Assembly (NCBI RefSeq): GCF_016889805.1
Contig: NZ_CP069535.1
Coordinates: forward strand, 2,170,001-2,234,000
Direction: 5' to 3'
DNA length: 64,000 nt
Origin: Rhodanobacter sp. FDAARGOS 1247
Lineage (GTDB): Bacteria > Pseudomonadota > Gammaproteobacteria > Xanthomonadales > Rhodanobacteraceae
In this document: positions 35,560 to 45,900 of the stretch, in pieces
How positions within the stretch are numbered: position 1 is the stretch's first letter
Layout: each line of letters opens with the position of its first letter
Position numbers and translations under genes: made by a program
Notes under the pieces: generated by a model
The model's input: the letters and a program-made list of their open reading frames with translations, nothing else
Told to the model about the DNA's origin: nothing
Databases searched by the model: none

Positions 35560-37860
35560 TCACTCGCGCCAGTAACGCGGCTGCCGCTGGCGCCAGCCCG
35601 CTTCGCGCCGTGGCGGGGCATCGACCGGGAAATCCAGCGCGATGGCGCCCTGCACCGCGGTATTGAACACCGGCGCCCCGGCTGCCGCGTAGCGCGCCAG
35701 CACTTCGGGCTTCGGATGACCGAAGCGGTTGCGCCAGCCGGCCGACACGATCGCCACCGACGGCTGCACCGCGGCGATGAAGCCCGCTCCGGACGAGGTC
35801 TTGCTGCCATGGTGGGGCACCAGCAGCACGACGGGCGGCCCCGCTCCGAGACTCGCCGCCACCGAGGGCTCCACCGCGGAACTGATGTCGCCGCTGAGCA
35901 GCAACCGGCCGGAACGGTTCTCCACCAGCAGCACGCAGGAACTGTCGTTGTCGCGGTCAGCCGCACCCGCCGGCGGATTCAGCACGCGGAAGCGCACGCC
36001 ATCCCAGGTCCACGCCTGGCCGGCCACGCATTGGCGCATCGGCAGGTGCATCCGCGCCGGTTCGCCTGCGTAGCGCGGCGCATCCGGAAACGCCTCGGCA
36101 ACGACCCGGGCGCCGCCGGCGTGATCGTTGTCGCCGTGGCTGATCATCAGCAGGTCGAGCCGGCCCACGCCCAGCGCATGCAACGCGGGGAGCACCACCG
36201 CTTCGCCGAGGTCGAAGCCCGACGGATAGCGGGCGCCGGCGTCGTAGACCAGCACGTGGTCGTGCGTGCGCAGCAACACCGACAGGCCCTGCCCCACGTC
36301 GAGCACCCATGCCTGGAACGCGCCTTCCGGCGGCGTGGACAGCGGTGGCCGCAGCAAGGGCAGGAACAGCAGCAGGCCCAGCCAGCGCAGCGGTATCCCC
36401 CGCGGCATGAACAGCCACAGCGCGCCCAGCACCGCGAGCAGCAGCGCCCAGGGCTGTACGGTGGGCAGATACCAGTGCGCACCCGGCCAGGTCGCCATCT
36501 GCTCCAGCAGCCACCATTGCGCGTGGGCCATCCGCGCGGCCAGCCACAACACCGGTCCGGCCAGCGGCGGGCACAGGCCCAGCATCAGCATGCCGCCCAG
36601 CGCGCAAGGCACGATCACGAAGCTGACCAGCGGCACCGCGATCAGGTTCGACAAGGCGCCGACCAGCGAAGCCTGGCCGAAGAACCACATCGTCAGCGGC
36701 AGCAGGGCCACCGTCATCACCAGCTGCCCGGCGGTCAGCTCGTGCAGGAACGCGCGCAGGCCGCGCCCGCGCGATTGCAGGCACAGCATCAGGAAGCCCA
36801 CGCCGATGAAGGACAGCCAGAATCCCGCCGCGAGCACCGCCAGCGGGTCGAACAGCAGGATCGCGATCATCGCCAGCGCCAGCGACTGGGCGCCGCCGCT
36901 GCCACGCCGGCTGCAACGCGCCAGCGTCACCACGGCGATCATCAGCAGGGTGCGCACCGTCGGCAGGCCGAAGCCGGCCAACGCGCTGTACATCGTCGCC
37001 ACCAGCAAGGCCGCGGCCGCCTGGGCTTGCGGCCGCGGCAGGCGCAGACCCAGCCCCGGCCACAACGCATACGACAGCCACGCCAGCCACACGCCGAACA
37101 CCGCGGCCACGCCGACATGGAAACCGGAAATCGCGATCAGGTGCGAGACCCCGTTGGCGCGCGCCACCGCCCAGTCCTGCGGCTGCAGGCCGCGGGTGTC
37201 GCCCACGGTGAATGCCTGCAGCAAGGCGGCATCGTGGTGGTCGCCGACCCGCGCGGCGATGCCGCGGGCGACCGCATCGCGGATCGCGTTGACACACCAG
37301 CGTCGCCCGCCGAGCGAGCGGTTGTCCGGGTCGTCCCGCACGTAGCCGGTGGCGACGATGCCGCGCTCCAGCGCGGAACGTTCGCTGTCGGCCGCACCCG
37401 GGTCCAGCAGGCCGCGGGGCCGCTTCAGTCGCAGCAGCAGATGCCAGCGCGAACATGGCTGCAGCGGTGGTGCATCCTGGTACCACGACACGCTGATCCG
37501 CCCATGCAGCGCGACGGGCTTTCCATCGACGCTGGCCTGCTCCACGCGCAGGCTGAAACGACTGGCATCGGGATGGCTCAGCGGCAGATCGGCGATGCTG
37601 CCGACCACGGCCAGGTCGACTCCTTCCAGTGCGCGCGGCAGCCTTGCATCCATCGCCGCCGCACCATGCCATGCCGCCCACGCCGCGCCGAACAGCAGGC
37701 AGGCCAGCCAGCGCCAGCGTGGCCAGCGCCAGGCGAGCAGGACGATCAGGGGCACCAGACACGGCAGCCACGCGCGCGGCGGCAGTCGCGGCAACCATTG
37801 CACCAGCAGGACCCCGAGCAGCAGGGCCAGCGCCGCGGTGATCGCCGTCAGTCGCCCCAT
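35560..37860 (-). CDS. comEC: ComEC/Rec2 DNA internalisation channel
   Basis: This is a 766-residue membrane protein. An N-terminal DUF4131 region with two helices is followed by the Competence domain with many segments (ANGVSHLIAISGFHVGVAA; LPTVRTLLMIAVVTLARC). A C-terminal metallo-beta-lactamase-like domain carries LDLLMISHGDNDHAGG (near residue 575) and VLLVPHHGSKTSS. ComEC passes single-stranded DNA across the inner membrane during natural transformation, and the C-terminal domain is thought to degrade the other strand. All key motifs are present, so the cell may be competent. It lies 83 bp upstream of exbB on the same strand. Confidence 0.94.
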   Translation of the reverse strand: MGRLTAITAALALLLGVLLVQWLPRLPPRAWLPCLVPLIVLLAWRWPRWRWLACLLFGAAWAAWHGAAAMDARLPRALEGVDLAVVGSIADLPLSHPDASRFSLRVEQASVDGKPVALHGRISVSWYQDAPPLQPCSRWHLLLRLKRPRGLLDPGAADSERSALERGIVATGYVRDDPDNRSLGGRRWCVNAIRDAVARGIAARVGDHHDAALLQAFTVGDTRGLQPQDWAVARANGVSHLIAISGFHVGVAAVFGVWLAWLSYALWPGLGLRLPRPQAQAAAALLVATMYSALAGFGLPTVRTLLMIAVVTLARCSRRGSGGAQSLALAMIAILLFDPLAVLAAGFWLSFIGVGFLMLCLQSRGRGLRAFLHELTAGQLVMTVALLPLTMWFFGQASLVGALSNLIAVPLVSFVIVPCALGGMLMLGLCPPLAGPVLWLAARMAHAQWWLLEQMATWPGAHWYLPTVQPWALLLAVLGALWLFMPRGIPLRWLGLLLFLPLLRPPLSTPPEGAFQAWVLDVGQGLSVLLRTHDHVLVYDAGARYPSGFDLGEAVVLPALHALGVGRLDLLMISHGDNDHAGGARVVAEAFPDAPRYAGEPARMHLPMRQCVAGQAWTWDGVRFRVLNPPAGAADRDNDSSCVLLVENRSGRLLLSGDISSAVEPSVAASLGAGPPVVLLVPHHGSKTSSGAGFIAAVQPSVAIVSAGWRNRFGHPKPEVLARYAAAGAPVFNTAVQGAIALDFPVDAPPRREAGWRQRQPRYWRE

Positions 37861-37952
37861 GCCGCGCGCCCCGTTCCATCCTGGAAGAAGCCGAGACTAG
37901 CGCGGCGGAAGCGGCGGCGCAGATGAAATGCGTGTAGGTTTTCGCCGGGACG

Positions 37953-38666
37953 TCAGTCCCGTGGAGCTTCCTGCAGCCTGCCGTTGTGCAGCACCAGGGT
38001 GCGATCCATCTTCGCGGCCAGATGCGGATCGTGGGTGACCAGCACGAAGCTGGTGCCGATCTCCCGATTGAGCTCCAGCATCAATTCGTAAACCTGCGCC
38101 GCATTGGCCTCGTCGAGGTTGCCGGTGGGCTCGTCGCCCAGCACGCAGGCCGGCCGGGTCACCAGCGCCCGGGCCACGGCGCAGCGCTGGCGCTCGCCGC
38201 CGGACAACTCGGACGGCTTGTGATGCGTGCGTCCGCCGAGGCCGACCCGCTCCAGCAGCACCATCGCCTGCTTTTCCGCTTCGGCGATCGCGGTGCCGCG
38301 GATCAGCAGCGGCATGCATACGTTTTCCAGCGCGGTGAACTCGGGCAGCAAGTGGTGGAACTGGTAGATGAAACCCAGCGAGCGGTTGCGCACGCGGCCG
38401 CGCTCGGCGTCGGACAGTTTCGACAACACGCGGCCGTCCACTTCCACCTCGCCGGCGGTCAGCGTGTCGAGCCCGCCGATGATGTGCAGCAGCGTGCTCT
38501 TGCCCGAGCCGGACGCGCCGACGATCGCCATGGTCTGCCCGCGCTTCAGGCTGAAGCTGACGTCGCTCAGCACGTCGGTGCGCAGGCCGCCTTCGGCATA
38601 GGTCTTGGCCACGCCGGTGGCACGCAGCACGTTTTCGGTCTTCTCGGTCATGACGGTCTTATTCAT
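37953..38666 (-). CDS. lolD: Lipoprotein-releasing ABC transporter, ATPase
   Basis: This is a 237-residue ABC ATPase: Walker A GASGSGKS (50-57), the Q-loop region [20 protein letters not shown], which is characteristic of LolD, signature LSGGERQR and Walker [12 protein letters not shown]. LolCDE extracts lipoproteins from the inner membrane and hands them to LolA. The start at 38666 overlaps the end of lolC by 8 bp; an ATG at 38651 is also possible. Confidence 0.95.
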   Translation of the reverse strand: MNKTVMTEKTENVLRATGVAKTYAEGGLRTDVLSDVSFSLKRGQTMAIVGASGSGKSTLLHIIGGLDTLTAGEVEVDGRVLSKLSDAERGRVRNRSLGFIYQFHHLLPEFTALENVCMPLLIRGTAIAEAEKQAMVLLERVGLGGRTHHKPSELSGGERQRCAVARALVTRPACVLGDEPTGNLDEANAAQVYELMLELNREIGTSFVLVTHDPHLAAKMDRTLVLHNGRLQEAPRD

Positions 38667-39900
38667 AGCGCAGCGCCTGCGCCGGCTGCGTGCGCGAGGC
38701 GCGCCACGCGGGATAGAGGGTGGCCAGCAGCGAGAACGCGAAGGTCAGCAGCGCGGTCCAGCCCACGTCGTGCCAGTCGAGCCGGCTCGGCACCTCGCTG
38801 ATGTAGTAGACGTCCGGCGACAGGAAGGTCACGTGGAAGGTGTGCTCGATCCACTTGATGATGCCGGGCAGCTTCCACGACAGCAGCGAACCGAAGCCCA
38901 CGCCGAAGCCGATGCCCACGAAACCCACCAGCACGCCCTGCACCATGAACATGCCCATGATGCTGCGCGGGGTGGCGCCCAGCGTGCGCAGGATCGCGAT
39001 GTCGGCCTGCTTGTCGGTGACCAGCATCATCAGCATCGAGATCAGGTTGATCACCGCCACCAGGATGATCAGCGACAGGATGATGAACATCACCATCTTT
39101 TCCATCGACAGCGCGGCGAACAGGTTCGCGTTGGTATCCATCCAGGTCTGCACTCGGTAGACCTGGCCCAACTGGTTGGCCAGTTCGGTGGCCACCGGAC
39201 GCGCATTGAACAAGTCGTCCAGGCGCAGGCGGATGCCGGTCGGGCCGCTCAGTTCGCCGAGCTTCTCCGCATCGCTCATGTTGATCAGCGCCAGGCCGGA
39301 GTCGAACTGCTCCATGCCGACCTCGAACGTGCCGACCACGTGGAACGCGCGCATGCGCGGCATGCTGCCCATCGGCGTGGCGCGCAACTGGTTCACCGCC
39401 ATGGTCACCCGATCTCCCACGCCCACGCCCAGCGTCATCGCCAGTTCGCGTCCCAACACGATGTTCCAACTGCCTGGAGTCAGCTCACTGAGCTTGCCTT
39501 CGAGCATGTGCTTGTCGATGTCGACGACCTTCGGCTCCTGCGCCGGCTCGATGCCGCGCACCAGCGCCGGGCCGGAACGGCGGGCCAGCAGCATCGCCTC
39601 GGTCTCCACGTATGGGGCCGCGCCCAGCACATGCGGGTTGGCCTCGGCGATCTGCAGCGCGCGCGGCCATTCCTGCACGCTCTCGCCCACGCCGGAAACC
39701 GTGGCGTGCGAGATCGCGCCGAGGATGCGCGAGCGCATCTGGTAGTCGAAGCCGTTCATCACCGACATCACCGTGATCAGCGCGATCACGCTGATCGCGA
39801 TGCACACGATCGACACGGTGGAGATGAAGGAGATGAACTGGTTGCGCCGCTTGGCGCGGGTGTAGCGCAGGCCGATGAAAAGTTCGAGCGGTCGGAACAT
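38659..39900 (-). CDS. lolC: Lipoprotein-releasing ABC transporter permease (LolC/LolE)
   Basis: This is a 413-residue protein with one N-terminal membrane helix ([21 protein letters not shown]), a large periplasmic MacB-like domain, and three C-terminal helices (for example [21 protein letters not shown]). The opening [21 protein letters not shown] is typical of LolC/LolE. Only one permease gene is present next to lolD, so it may act as a homodimer (LolF type) or have a partner elsewhere. It is the first gene of the lolC-lolD pair. Confidence 0.92.
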   Translation of the reverse strand: MFRPLELFIGLRYTRAKRRNQFISFISTVSIVCIAISVIALITVMSVMNGFDYQMRSRILGAISHATVSGVGESVQEWPRALQIAEANPHVLGAAPYVETEAMLLARRSGPALVRGIEPAQEPKVVDIDKHMLEGKLSELTPGSWNIVLGRELAMTLGVGVGDRVTMAVNQLRATPMGSMPRMRAFHVVGTFEVGMEQFDSGLALINMSDAEKLGELSGPTGIRLRLDDLFNARPVATELANQLGQVYRVQTWMDTNANLFAALSMEKMVMFIILSLIILVAVINLISMLMMLVTDKQADIAILRTLGATPRSIMGMFMVQGVLVGFVGIGFGVGFGSLLSWKLPGIIKWIEHTFHVTFLSPDVYYISEVPSRLDWHDVGWTALLTFAFSLLATLYPAWRASRTQPAQALRYE

Positions 39901-39998
39901 GGGCGGGTCGCTTGTGGGGAGTCGCAGGGCGGGCCGCCCGGTCGTCCATTATCAGGTATTCGCTCGGACCCTGCCGCGCGCCGGAAGTTGCGGTTCAG

Positions 39999-40436
39999 TC
40001 ACAGGCGGGGCAAGGCGTAGGCAGCCTGGATCGTGGCCAGCCGCATGCGCAGCCGGCGACGGGTGTCCGCGTCGCTGTTGTCCGTGGCGATCAGCAGCAT
40101 CTGCGTCCCGTGCCCGTCGGTGCGCAGGCGCAGCAGGATCATTTCGCCGAGCACCCGGAACGAACTCAGCGTGGCCGGCACGTCTTCGTGATCGTGCAGG
40201 CGCAAGGTCCATGCCTGGTCGGCACTCCAGCCCGCCGCCGCCACGGGACCGCTGGCCAGGCGTCGCAGCACGAGAGCCGTCGACAGCAACACGATCGCCG
40301 CCAGCAGCAGCTTCGACCACCACGGAATCATGCACAGCAGCGCGGCCAGCAGCGCGGCCCCGGCGACCAGGATCAGCGCCGCCCGCAGCAGCCGCGAAGG
40401 TCGGTATTCAAAGCCGATGGCGGGCGCGGATGTCAT
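39999..40436 (-). CDS. YgfX-like membrane protein (CptA family)
   Basis: This is a 145-residue protein with two adjacent membrane helices (LLRAALILVAGAALLAALLCM and WWSKLLLAAIVLLSTALVL) and a C-terminal soluble beta part. Location right after sdhE, overlapping it by 29 bp, and this topology match YgfX, which is paired with SdhE (YgfY) in other gammaproteobacteria. The sequence itself is poorly conserved, so the identity rests partly on context. The start at 40436 gives MTSAPAIGFEYRPSR. Confidence 0.7.
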   Translation of the reverse strand: MTSAPAIGFEYRPSRLLRAALILVAGAALLAALLCMIPWWSKLLLAAIVLLSTALVLRRLASGPVAAAGWSADQAWTLRLHDHEDVPATLSSFRVLGEMILLRLRTDGHGTQMLLIATDNSDADTRRRLRMRLATIQAAYALPRL

Positions 40437-40656
40437 CGATGATCGCCTGCCAGTCCGCGCGCTCGGGGCGGGCATGGCCCATCACCCAGTCCCACAGGTC
40501 GGGGTCCTGCACGTCGAGCAGCTGGTCGAACGCCTGCCGCTGCGCTTCGTCCGCGCCGGCGAAGCACTCGTCCAGCCAGCCGCCGAACAGCGCGTCCAGC
40601 TCGCGCGTGCCGCGGCGGGCGCGCCAGCGCAGGCGCTTGATGCGGGCTTCATCCAT
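40408..40656 (-). CDS. sdhE: SdhE, FAD assembly factor for succinate dehydrogenase
   Basis: This is an 82-residue protein with the SdhE/SDHAF2 fold. RRGTRELD contains the conserved RGxxE (16-20), and FDQLLDVQDPDLWDWVMGHARP matches the C-terminal helix pair. It promotes covalent attachment of FAD to SdhA. It lies downstream of sdhB in the sdh operon. The ATG at 40656 is chosen; the longer upstream frame has no similarity. A hairpin at 40711-40735 separates it from sdhB. Confidence 0.93.
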   Translation of the reverse strand: MDEARIKRLRWRARRGTRELDALFGGWLDECFAGADEAQRQAFDQLLDVQDPDLWDWVMGHARPERADWQAIIDDIRARHRL

Positions 40657-40710
40657 CACGGGGCTCGGTCGTATCCATGAATGCGCAGTGTAACCGTTGC
40701 GCTGGAACGC

Positions 40711-40735
40711 GACAGGCCGCACGCGGCGGCCTGTC
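40711..40735. terminator. Hairpin between sdhB and sdhE
   Basis: GACAGGCCG (40711-40719) pairs with CGGCCTGTC (40727-40735) around a 7-nt loop. There is no T-run on either side, so it may be an attenuator or mRNA-stabilising structure that lowers sdhE expression relative to sdhCDAB. Confidence 0.6.
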
Positions 40736-40758
40736 GTCGTGAATGACGCGCGGCGCGA

Positions 40759-41541
40759 TCAGGCTGAACGCCGCTCCACCATCAGCTTCTTGATCTCGGC
40801 AATCGCCTTGGCCGGGTTGAGACCCTTGGGGCACGTCCGCGTGCAGTTCATGATGGTGTGGCAGCGGTACAGCTTGAACGGGTCTTCAAGGTCGTCCAGG
40901 CGCTCGCCGGTGGCTTCGTCACGACTGTCGACGATCCAGCGGTACGCCTGCAGCAGGATCGCCGGGCCAAGGTACTTGTCGCCGTTCCACCAGTAGCTCG
41001 GGCAGCTGGTCGAGCAGCAGGCGCACAGGATGCATTCGTACAGGCCGTCGAGCTTCTTGCGCTCTTCCGGCGACTGCAGGCGCTCGCGATCCGGCGCCGG
41101 GCTCTGCGTGCGCAGCCACGGCTTGATCGAGGCGAACTGGGCGTAGAAGTGGGTCAGGTCCGGGATCAGGTCCTTCACCACCGGCATGTGCGGCAGCGGG
41201 TAGATCTTCACGTCGCCCGCATCGCATTCGCCGATCGCCTTGGTGCAGGCCAGCGTGTTGGTGCCGTCGATGTTCATCGCGCACGAACCGCAGATGCCTT
41301 CGCGACAGGAGCGACGCAAGGTCAGCGTGGGATCGATCTCGTTCTTGATCTTCAGCAGCGCGTCCAGAACCATCGGACCGCAGGCGGCCAGGTCGACCTC
41401 GTAGGTATCGATGCGCGGGTTCTGCCCGTCATCCGGCGACCAGCGATAGATGCGGAAAGTGCGCGGCTTCTTCGCATCCTTGGCCGGGTAATGCTTGCCC
41501 GGCTGGATCTTCGAATTCTTCGGTAGCGAAAACTCTGCCAT
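40759..41541 (-). CDS. sdhB: Succinate dehydrogenase iron-sulfur subunit
   Basis: This is a 260-residue protein. The [2Fe-2S] ligands are C79, C84, C87 and C99 ([10 protein letters not shown]...LAC). The [4Fe-4S] and [3Fe-4S] ligands are in [17 protein letters not shown] and [17 protein letters not shown]. It passes electrons from the SdhA FAD to quinone. The start at 41541 (MAEFSLPKN) is standard. It is separated from sdhA by 96 bp. Confidence 0.97.
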   Translation of the reverse strand: MAEFSLPKNSKIQPGKHYPAKDAKKPRTFRIYRWSPDDGQNPRIDTYEVDLAACGPMVLDALLKIKNEIDPTLTLRRSCREGICGSCAMNIDGTNTLACTKAIGECDAGDVKIYPLPHMPVVKDLIPDLTHFYAQFASIKPWLRTQSPAPDRERLQSPEERKKLDGLYECILCACCSTSCPSYWWNGDKYLGPAILLQAYRWIVDSRDEATGERLDDLEDPFKLYRCHTIMNCTRTCPKGLNPAKAIAEIKKLMVERRSA

Positions 41542-41637
41542 GTGCTGAACCCTTCGACTTTCTGCAGGAGGGCTTGCGCCCCGACCGTACAACCAATGAT
41601 GTCCATGCCACGAGGCGGCCGCAGCCGCCTGGCGGCA

Positions 41638-43425
41638 TCAGTAAACGCGTTTCGCCGGCGGCACGGCCTTGACCTCGTCGGTCATCGGATTCATGTGCAC
41701 GGGGCGGGAATCGAACCGCGGCTTGCCGGTCTCGTCGACCCACGCCAGGGTGTGCTTCATCCAGTTGACGTCGTCGCGCTCGGGGAAGTCCTCGCGCGCA
41801 TGGCCACCGCGGCTTTCCTCGCGCTGGGCGGCGCCGTACATCGTGGCGACCGCCTGATCCAGCAGGTTGGCCAGCTCCAGCGTCTCGATCAGGTCGGAGT
41901 TCCACACCAGCGAACGATCGCTGACGCGCACGTCCTTGAACGAGTCGCGCACGGCGGAGATCTTTTCGCAGCCTTCCTTCAGCGTCTTGCCGGTGCGGAA
42001 CACCGCCGCGTCGCTCTGCATGGTGCGCTGCATCTCCAGCCGGATCTGCGCGGTCGGCTTGCTGCCGTTCGCGTTGCGCAGGCCGTCGAAACGCTCCAGC
42101 GCCTTGTCCAGCACGTTGGCCGGAAGATCCTTGTGCGCGGTTTCCGGCTTGATCAGCTCGGCGCAGCGATGCGCCACGGCGCGACCGAACACCACCAGGT
42201 CGAGCAGCGAATTGGAGCCCAGCCGGTTCGCGCCATGCACCGACACGCAGGCCGCTTCGCCGATCGCGAACAGGCCCGGCACCACCGCGTCGACATCGTC
42301 GCCGCGCTTCTGCACGACTTCGCCGTGATAGTTGGTCGGGATGCCGCCCATGTTGTAGTGCACGGTCGGGATGACCGGGATCGGCTCCTTGGTCACGTCC
42401 ACACCGGCGAAGATGCGCGCCGATTCGGCAATGCCCGGCAGCCGCTCGTGGATGACCTCGGGGCCGAGGTGCATCAGGTTGATGAAGATGTGGTCCTTGT
42501 GCTCGCCGACACCGCGACCTTCGCGGATCTCCAGCGTCATCGCGCGGCTGACCACGTCGCGCGAGGCGAGGTCCTTCGCGCTGGGCGCATAGCGCTCCAT
42601 GAAGCGCTCGCCCTCGGAGTTGGTGAGGTAACCGCCTTCGCCGCGCACGCCTTCGGTGATCAGGCAGCCTGCGCCGTAGATGCCGGTGGGATGGAACTGC
42701 ACGAACTCCATGTCCTGCAGGGCGAGGCCCGCGCGCAGCACCATGCCGCCGCCGTCGCCGGTGCAGGTATGGGCCGAGGTGGCGCTGAAGTAGGCGCGAC
42801 CGTAACCGCCGGTGGCCATCACCACGGCATGGCCGCGGAAGAAATGCAGGGTGCCCTCGTTCATGTCGAGCGCGAGCACGCCACGGCAGACGCCTTCCGC
42901 GTCGAAGATCAGGTCGATCGCGAAGTATTCGATGAAGAACGTGGCGTCATGCGCCAGCGCCTGCTGGTACAGCGTGTGCAGGATCGCGTGGCCGGTGCGG
43001 TCGGCCGCGGCGCAGGTGCGCTGCGCGGTGCCCTTGCCGTAATGCGTGGTCATGCCGCCGAACGGGCGCTGGTAGATCTTGCCCTCGTCGGTGCGCGAGA
43101 ACGGCACGCCGTAGTGTTCCAGCTCGATGATCGAGGGGATCGCCTCGCGGCACATGTACTCGATCGCGTCCTGGTCACCGAGCCAGTCGGAACCCTTGAC
43201 GGTGTCGTAGAAATGGAAGCGCCAGTCGTCCTCGCCCATGTTGCCCAGCGCGGCGGAGATGCCGCCCTGCGCCGCCACGGTGTGCGAGCGGGTCGGGAAG
43301 ACCTTGGTGATGCAGGCGGCCTTGAGCCCCTTCTCGGCCAGGCCGAAGGTGGCGCGCAGACCCGCGCCGCCGGCGCCGACCACGATCACGTCATACAGGT
43401 GCTGCTGGATCTTGTAGCTTTCCAT
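41638..43425 (-). CDS. sdhA: Succinate dehydrogenase flavoprotein subunit
   Basis: This is a 595-residue protein: FAD-binding [32 protein letters not shown] with H48 as the site of covalent FAD attachment, [20 protein letters not shown] and the active-site Arg region [10 protein letters not shown] near the FAD-capping domain. It oxidises succinate to fumarate in the TCA cycle and respiratory complex II. It overlaps nothing; 19 bp separate it from sdhD. Confidence 0.98.
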   Translation of the reverse strand: MESYKIQQHLYDVIVVGAGGAGLRATFGLAEKGLKAACITKVFPTRSHTVAAQGGISAALGNMGEDDWRFHFYDTVKGSDWLGDQDAIEYMCREAIPSIIELEHYGVPFSRTDEGKIYQRPFGGMTTHYGKGTAQRTCAAADRTGHAILHTLYQQALAHDATFFIEYFAIDLIFDAEGVCRGVLALDMNEGTLHFFRGHAVVMATGGYGRAYFSATSAHTCTGDGGGMVLRAGLALQDMEFVQFHPTGIYGAGCLITEGVRGEGGYLTNSEGERFMERYAPSAKDLASRDVVSRAMTLEIREGRGVGEHKDHIFINLMHLGPEVIHERLPGIAESARIFAGVDVTKEPIPVIPTVHYNMGGIPTNYHGEVVQKRGDDVDAVVPGLFAIGEAACVSVHGANRLGSNSLLDLVVFGRAVAHRCAELIKPETAHKDLPANVLDKALERFDGLRNANGSKPTAQIRLEMQRTMQSDAAVFRTGKTLKEGCEKISAVRDSFKDVRVSDRSLVWNSDLIETLELANLLDQAVATMYGAAQREESRGGHAREDFPERDDVNWMKHTLAWVDETGKPRFDSRPVHMNPMTDEVKAVPPAKRVY

Positions 43426-43444
43426 GAAACCTTTTCCTCGCGTC

Positions 43445-43849
43445 TTATGGGGTCAGCGCAATGCGCAGCACGGCCAGCACGCCAGCCAGCGCGCCCAGCA
43501 CCGCGAGGAACCTGATCGCCACCATCAGGACCACTTCCTTCCAGCGGGTATGCACGTAATCCTCGATCACCACCTGCAGACCGAGCACGGCATGCCAGAA
43601 CATGGTGAGCACGAAAGCGATCAGCAGCAGTGCATTCCACGGCTTGGCCACGGTGGCGCGGGCGGTGGCGTAATCGGCGTGCAGCAGGCACAGCACGGTG
43701 ACCACGAACCAAAGGCCCAGCAGCACCAGCGCCACCGCGGTCACCCGCTGGGTCCACCAGTGCTCCACGCCGGACTGGGCGGAACCCAGGCCGCGAGCCG
43801 TCTTCAACGGGTTGCGCCGATCCTTCACGGCGACATCCTTCGCACTCAT
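43445..43849 (-). CDS. sdhD: Succinate dehydrogenase membrane anchor subunit
   Basis: This is a 134-residue protein with three membrane helices ([40 protein letters not shown] with the probable haem-ligand His; [19 protein letters not shown]). It anchors complex II and helps form the quinone site together with SdhC. Start ATG 43849 overlaps the sdhC stop (ATGA). The N-terminus [20 protein letters not shown] is typical. Confidence 0.93.
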   Translation of the reverse strand: MSAKDVAVKDRRNPLKTARGLGSAQSGVEHWWTQRVTAVALVLLGLWFVVTVLCLLHADYATARATVAKPWNALLLIAFVLTMFWHAVLGLQVVIEDYVHTRWKEVVLMVAIRFLAVLGALAGVLAVLRIALTP

Positions 43850-44241
43850 GCCGCACCCCCGGCCATCAACACGTACGCCCACACCACAACCGTCAGCACG
43901 ATGCTGCCGATGACCGACAGCCAGCTGGAACGCACGAACTGGGGAATCGAATAACCCAGGCCGGCATCCTGCAGCAGGTGCCGGATGCCGTTGCAAAGAT
44001 GATAGAAAAGCGACCAGCTCCAGCCCAGCATCAGGATCATGCCGACCGGACTGCCCAGCACACCCTTGAAGTGGTTGAAGCTTTCCTCACCAGTGGCCAG
44101 GTGCATCAGGCCGCAGACGACGAGCAGGCTGCCGACGGCCAGCGCGATGCCGGTGGCGCGGTGCGTGATGGAGGTCATCATCTGCACCTGCTTCTTGTAG
44201 ATCTGCAGGTGCGGTGAGAGCGGTCGTTGCGTATCTGCCAT
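43846..44241 (-). CDS. sdhC: Succinate dehydrogenase cytochrome b556 subunit
   Basis: This is a 131-residue protein, RPLSPHLQIYKKQVQMMTSITHRATG, the SdhC signature with quinone-site Ser and the SxTHRxTG pattern. Three helices follow, and the haem-ligand His is in LFYHLCNGIRHLLQDAG. It is coupled to sdhD by ATGA. It is preceded by the small SDHAF4-like gene on the same strand. Confidence 0.95.
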   Translation of the reverse strand: MADTQRPLSPHLQIYKKQVQMMTSITHRATGIALAVGSLLVVCGLMHLATGEESFNHFKGVLGSPVGMILMLGWSWSLFYHLCNGIRHLLQDAGLGYSIPQFVRSSWLSVIGSIVLTVVVWAYVLMAGGAA

Positions 44242-44327
44242 GGCGGCTATCCTGTGTGGAATCGCTGATGTCCATGCCGCCTCTGTCCTGCCCCTTGCAC
44301 GACGGCGACGAGCGCCGGCGCGAACGT

Positions 44328-44495
44328 TCAGAAGTCGATGCAGCGTCCGTTCTTTTCCCAGTCACCATAACGCGTGGGATCGGGAACCGCGCGCTCCGTG
44401 GAATCCTTTTCCGATGGCTTGCCCGCAGGCACGGCAGTCGTTTCCGCAGGAACGGAAGCAGGATGGGATTCGGCGGGAGTCGTGGTATTGGACAT
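44328..44495 (-). CDS. SDHAF4-like succinate dehydrogenase assembly factor (DUF1674)
   Basis: This is a 55-residue protein. Its C-terminus PDPTRYGDWEKNGRCIDF matches the signature of DUF1674/SDHAF4 proteins, which bind flavinylated SdhA and protect it before it joins SdhB. The N-terminal half is Pro/Ala/Thr-rich and disordered. It lies 86 bp upstream of sdhC on the same strand, so it probably heads the sdh operon. The ATG at 44495 gives the normal small size; the longer frame is rejected. Confidence 0.88.
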   Translation of the reverse strand: MSNTTTPAESHPASVPAETTAVPAGKPSEKDSTERAVPDPTRYGDWEKNGRCIDF

Positions 44496-44614
44496 GGTTT
44501 TTGTAAGCCGCCAAAGGTTAATACTTGCGGCAGTGCAGTACAACCATGCAGGCTCGTGCCATGGCGTCCGCGCCCTTGTGTCTGCCGCCCTCCGTCCCCA
44601 ACTCCGCCATTCCC

Positions 44615-45427
44615 ATGAACCTGCCCCTGCCCGCCGAAACATTGCTGCTCGAAGGTGCCGACGCGCCCGCATTCGCGCACGCCCAGTTCAGCAGCGCCGT
44701 GAAATCGCTGGCGGTCGATCGGTGGCAATTCAGCGCCTGGCTCGATCCACGGGGACGCGTACTGGCGCTCTTTCACCTGGCGCGTCTCGCCGATGATCGC
44801 TACCTGCTGCTGTTGCGTGGCGGCAGCGCCGCGGTGATGGCCGAGGCGCTGCGCCGTTTCGTGTTCCGTTCGAAAGTGCGCATCACCGCATTGCCACCGC
44901 GACATCTCGCCAGCGGACCTGCGCTGGCGCAGGGATCGCTGGTGACCGAACCGGCCGGCGATGACGACGGCGATGTTTCGTTCGGTTGCGGCTCGCACAG
45001 TCTGCGCATCACCAGCGTCGGCGATGACGCCTGGCGATTGCCGCAATTGCGCGACGGCTGGCCGTGGTTGCCGGAATCGTGCCTGGGCGAACTGTTGCCG
45101 CCGGCAATCTCGCTGCAACGCCTGCAGGCCGTGGTGGTCGACAAGGGTTGCTATCCCGGCCAGGAGATCGTGGCGCGCCTGCATTTTCGTGGCGGCCACA
45201 AGCGACACCTGCATCGCGTCACATTGTCGCAAGCTGCAAATGCGGGCGACGTGCTGCGAAAGGAAGAGCGCGACATCGGGCGCGTGCTTGACGTGATTGC
45301 AAACGACAGGAAGTTCGAGGCACTCGCGATATTGAATGACGAACTTGTCGCCGAAGCGAACGACGGGAACACGCTGATCCTCGACGACGATGTCGCAATG
45401 ACCCTGCTTTCGTCGTGGCCGTCGTGA
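44615..45427 (+). CDS. ygfZ: YgfZ/GcvT-type folate-binding protein (Fe-S cluster maintenance)
   Basis: This is a 270-residue protein with the YgfZ signature VDKGCYPGQEIVARLHFRG (near residue 176), including the conserved Cys in KGCYPGQE. It has the GcvT-like fold at the N-terminus (LLEGADAPAFAHAQFSSAV). YgfZ uses folate in the repair or assembly of certain Fe-S enzymes. It is divergent from the sdh operon, whose SdhB is an Fe-S protein. The start is uncertain: ATGs at 44561 and 44525 are in frame. I chose 44615 because similarity starts there. Confidence 0.9.
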   Translation: MNLPLPAETLLLEGADAPAFAHAQFSSAVKSLAVDRWQFSAWLDPRGRVLALFHLARLADDRYLLLLRGGSAAVMAEALRRFVFRSKVRITALPPRHLASGPALAQGSLVTEPAGDDDGDVSFGCGSHSLRITSVGDDAWRLPQLRDGWPWLPESCLGELLPPAISLQRLQAVVVDKGCYPGQEIVARLHFRGGHKRHLHRVTLSQAANAGDVLRKEERDIGRVLDVIANDRKFEALAILNDELVAEANDGNTLILDDDVAMTLLSSWPS

Positions 45428-45900
45428 ACACAATAGTTCGTGATAACAACGAGATTCGCGATGGCACTTGTCAACCCATCGTGAGTGCCGGTTAAACTTC
45501 GGCACCCCGGCACTTGCCAGCGGCGATTTCCGCCACTAGGCTCCGCCGATCGAATATCGCGGCACCCGTAACACGGGGTGTCGATTGACGCGACGAACCG
45601 GATGAATTCCGAATCGGCGCGACCCGGCAGCCACATCGCCGGATGGAACAACGCCTCGCAGCCAACGAGTGCGTACAAGTCGCAGGCAATACGGCCCATA
45701 GCGCCGCGCAACGCCCGACCGAAACCAGTCCCCCGAACGGCCTGACCGTCGTTCGACCGCCACAATCCCGTGGCAAAGCGCCATGGCCACAAGTTTCGGC
45801 CATGACGACAGATCCAGGTGGAACGGCCTGCCCGCCCGTCCACCGCAACGGCACGTGAAGCTGCTTCTGCTTCGCGCGTACAGCACGCTGGAGGCAGAAC
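45428..45900. other. Intergenic spacer without a supported gene
   Basis: This is 473 bp between ygfZ and the SleB-like gene. Open frames on both strands have no recognisable similarity and no good start context. It holds only short direct and inverted phrases (GGCACTTGTC/GGCACTTGCC around 45461-45520). The promoter of the SleB-like gene must lie at its right end. Confidence 0.5.

Noticed and set aside
32597-35575. A 992-codon open frame opposite msbA, exbD and exbB
   Set aside because: It is a shadow of the GC-rich coding strand. Its composition (rich in H, R, Q, A, D) is typical of antisense frames, and the opposite strand has firm families.
35548-37926. A 792-codon frame opposite comEC
   Set aside because: It is a shadow frame. 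comEC shows all its motifs on the other strand.
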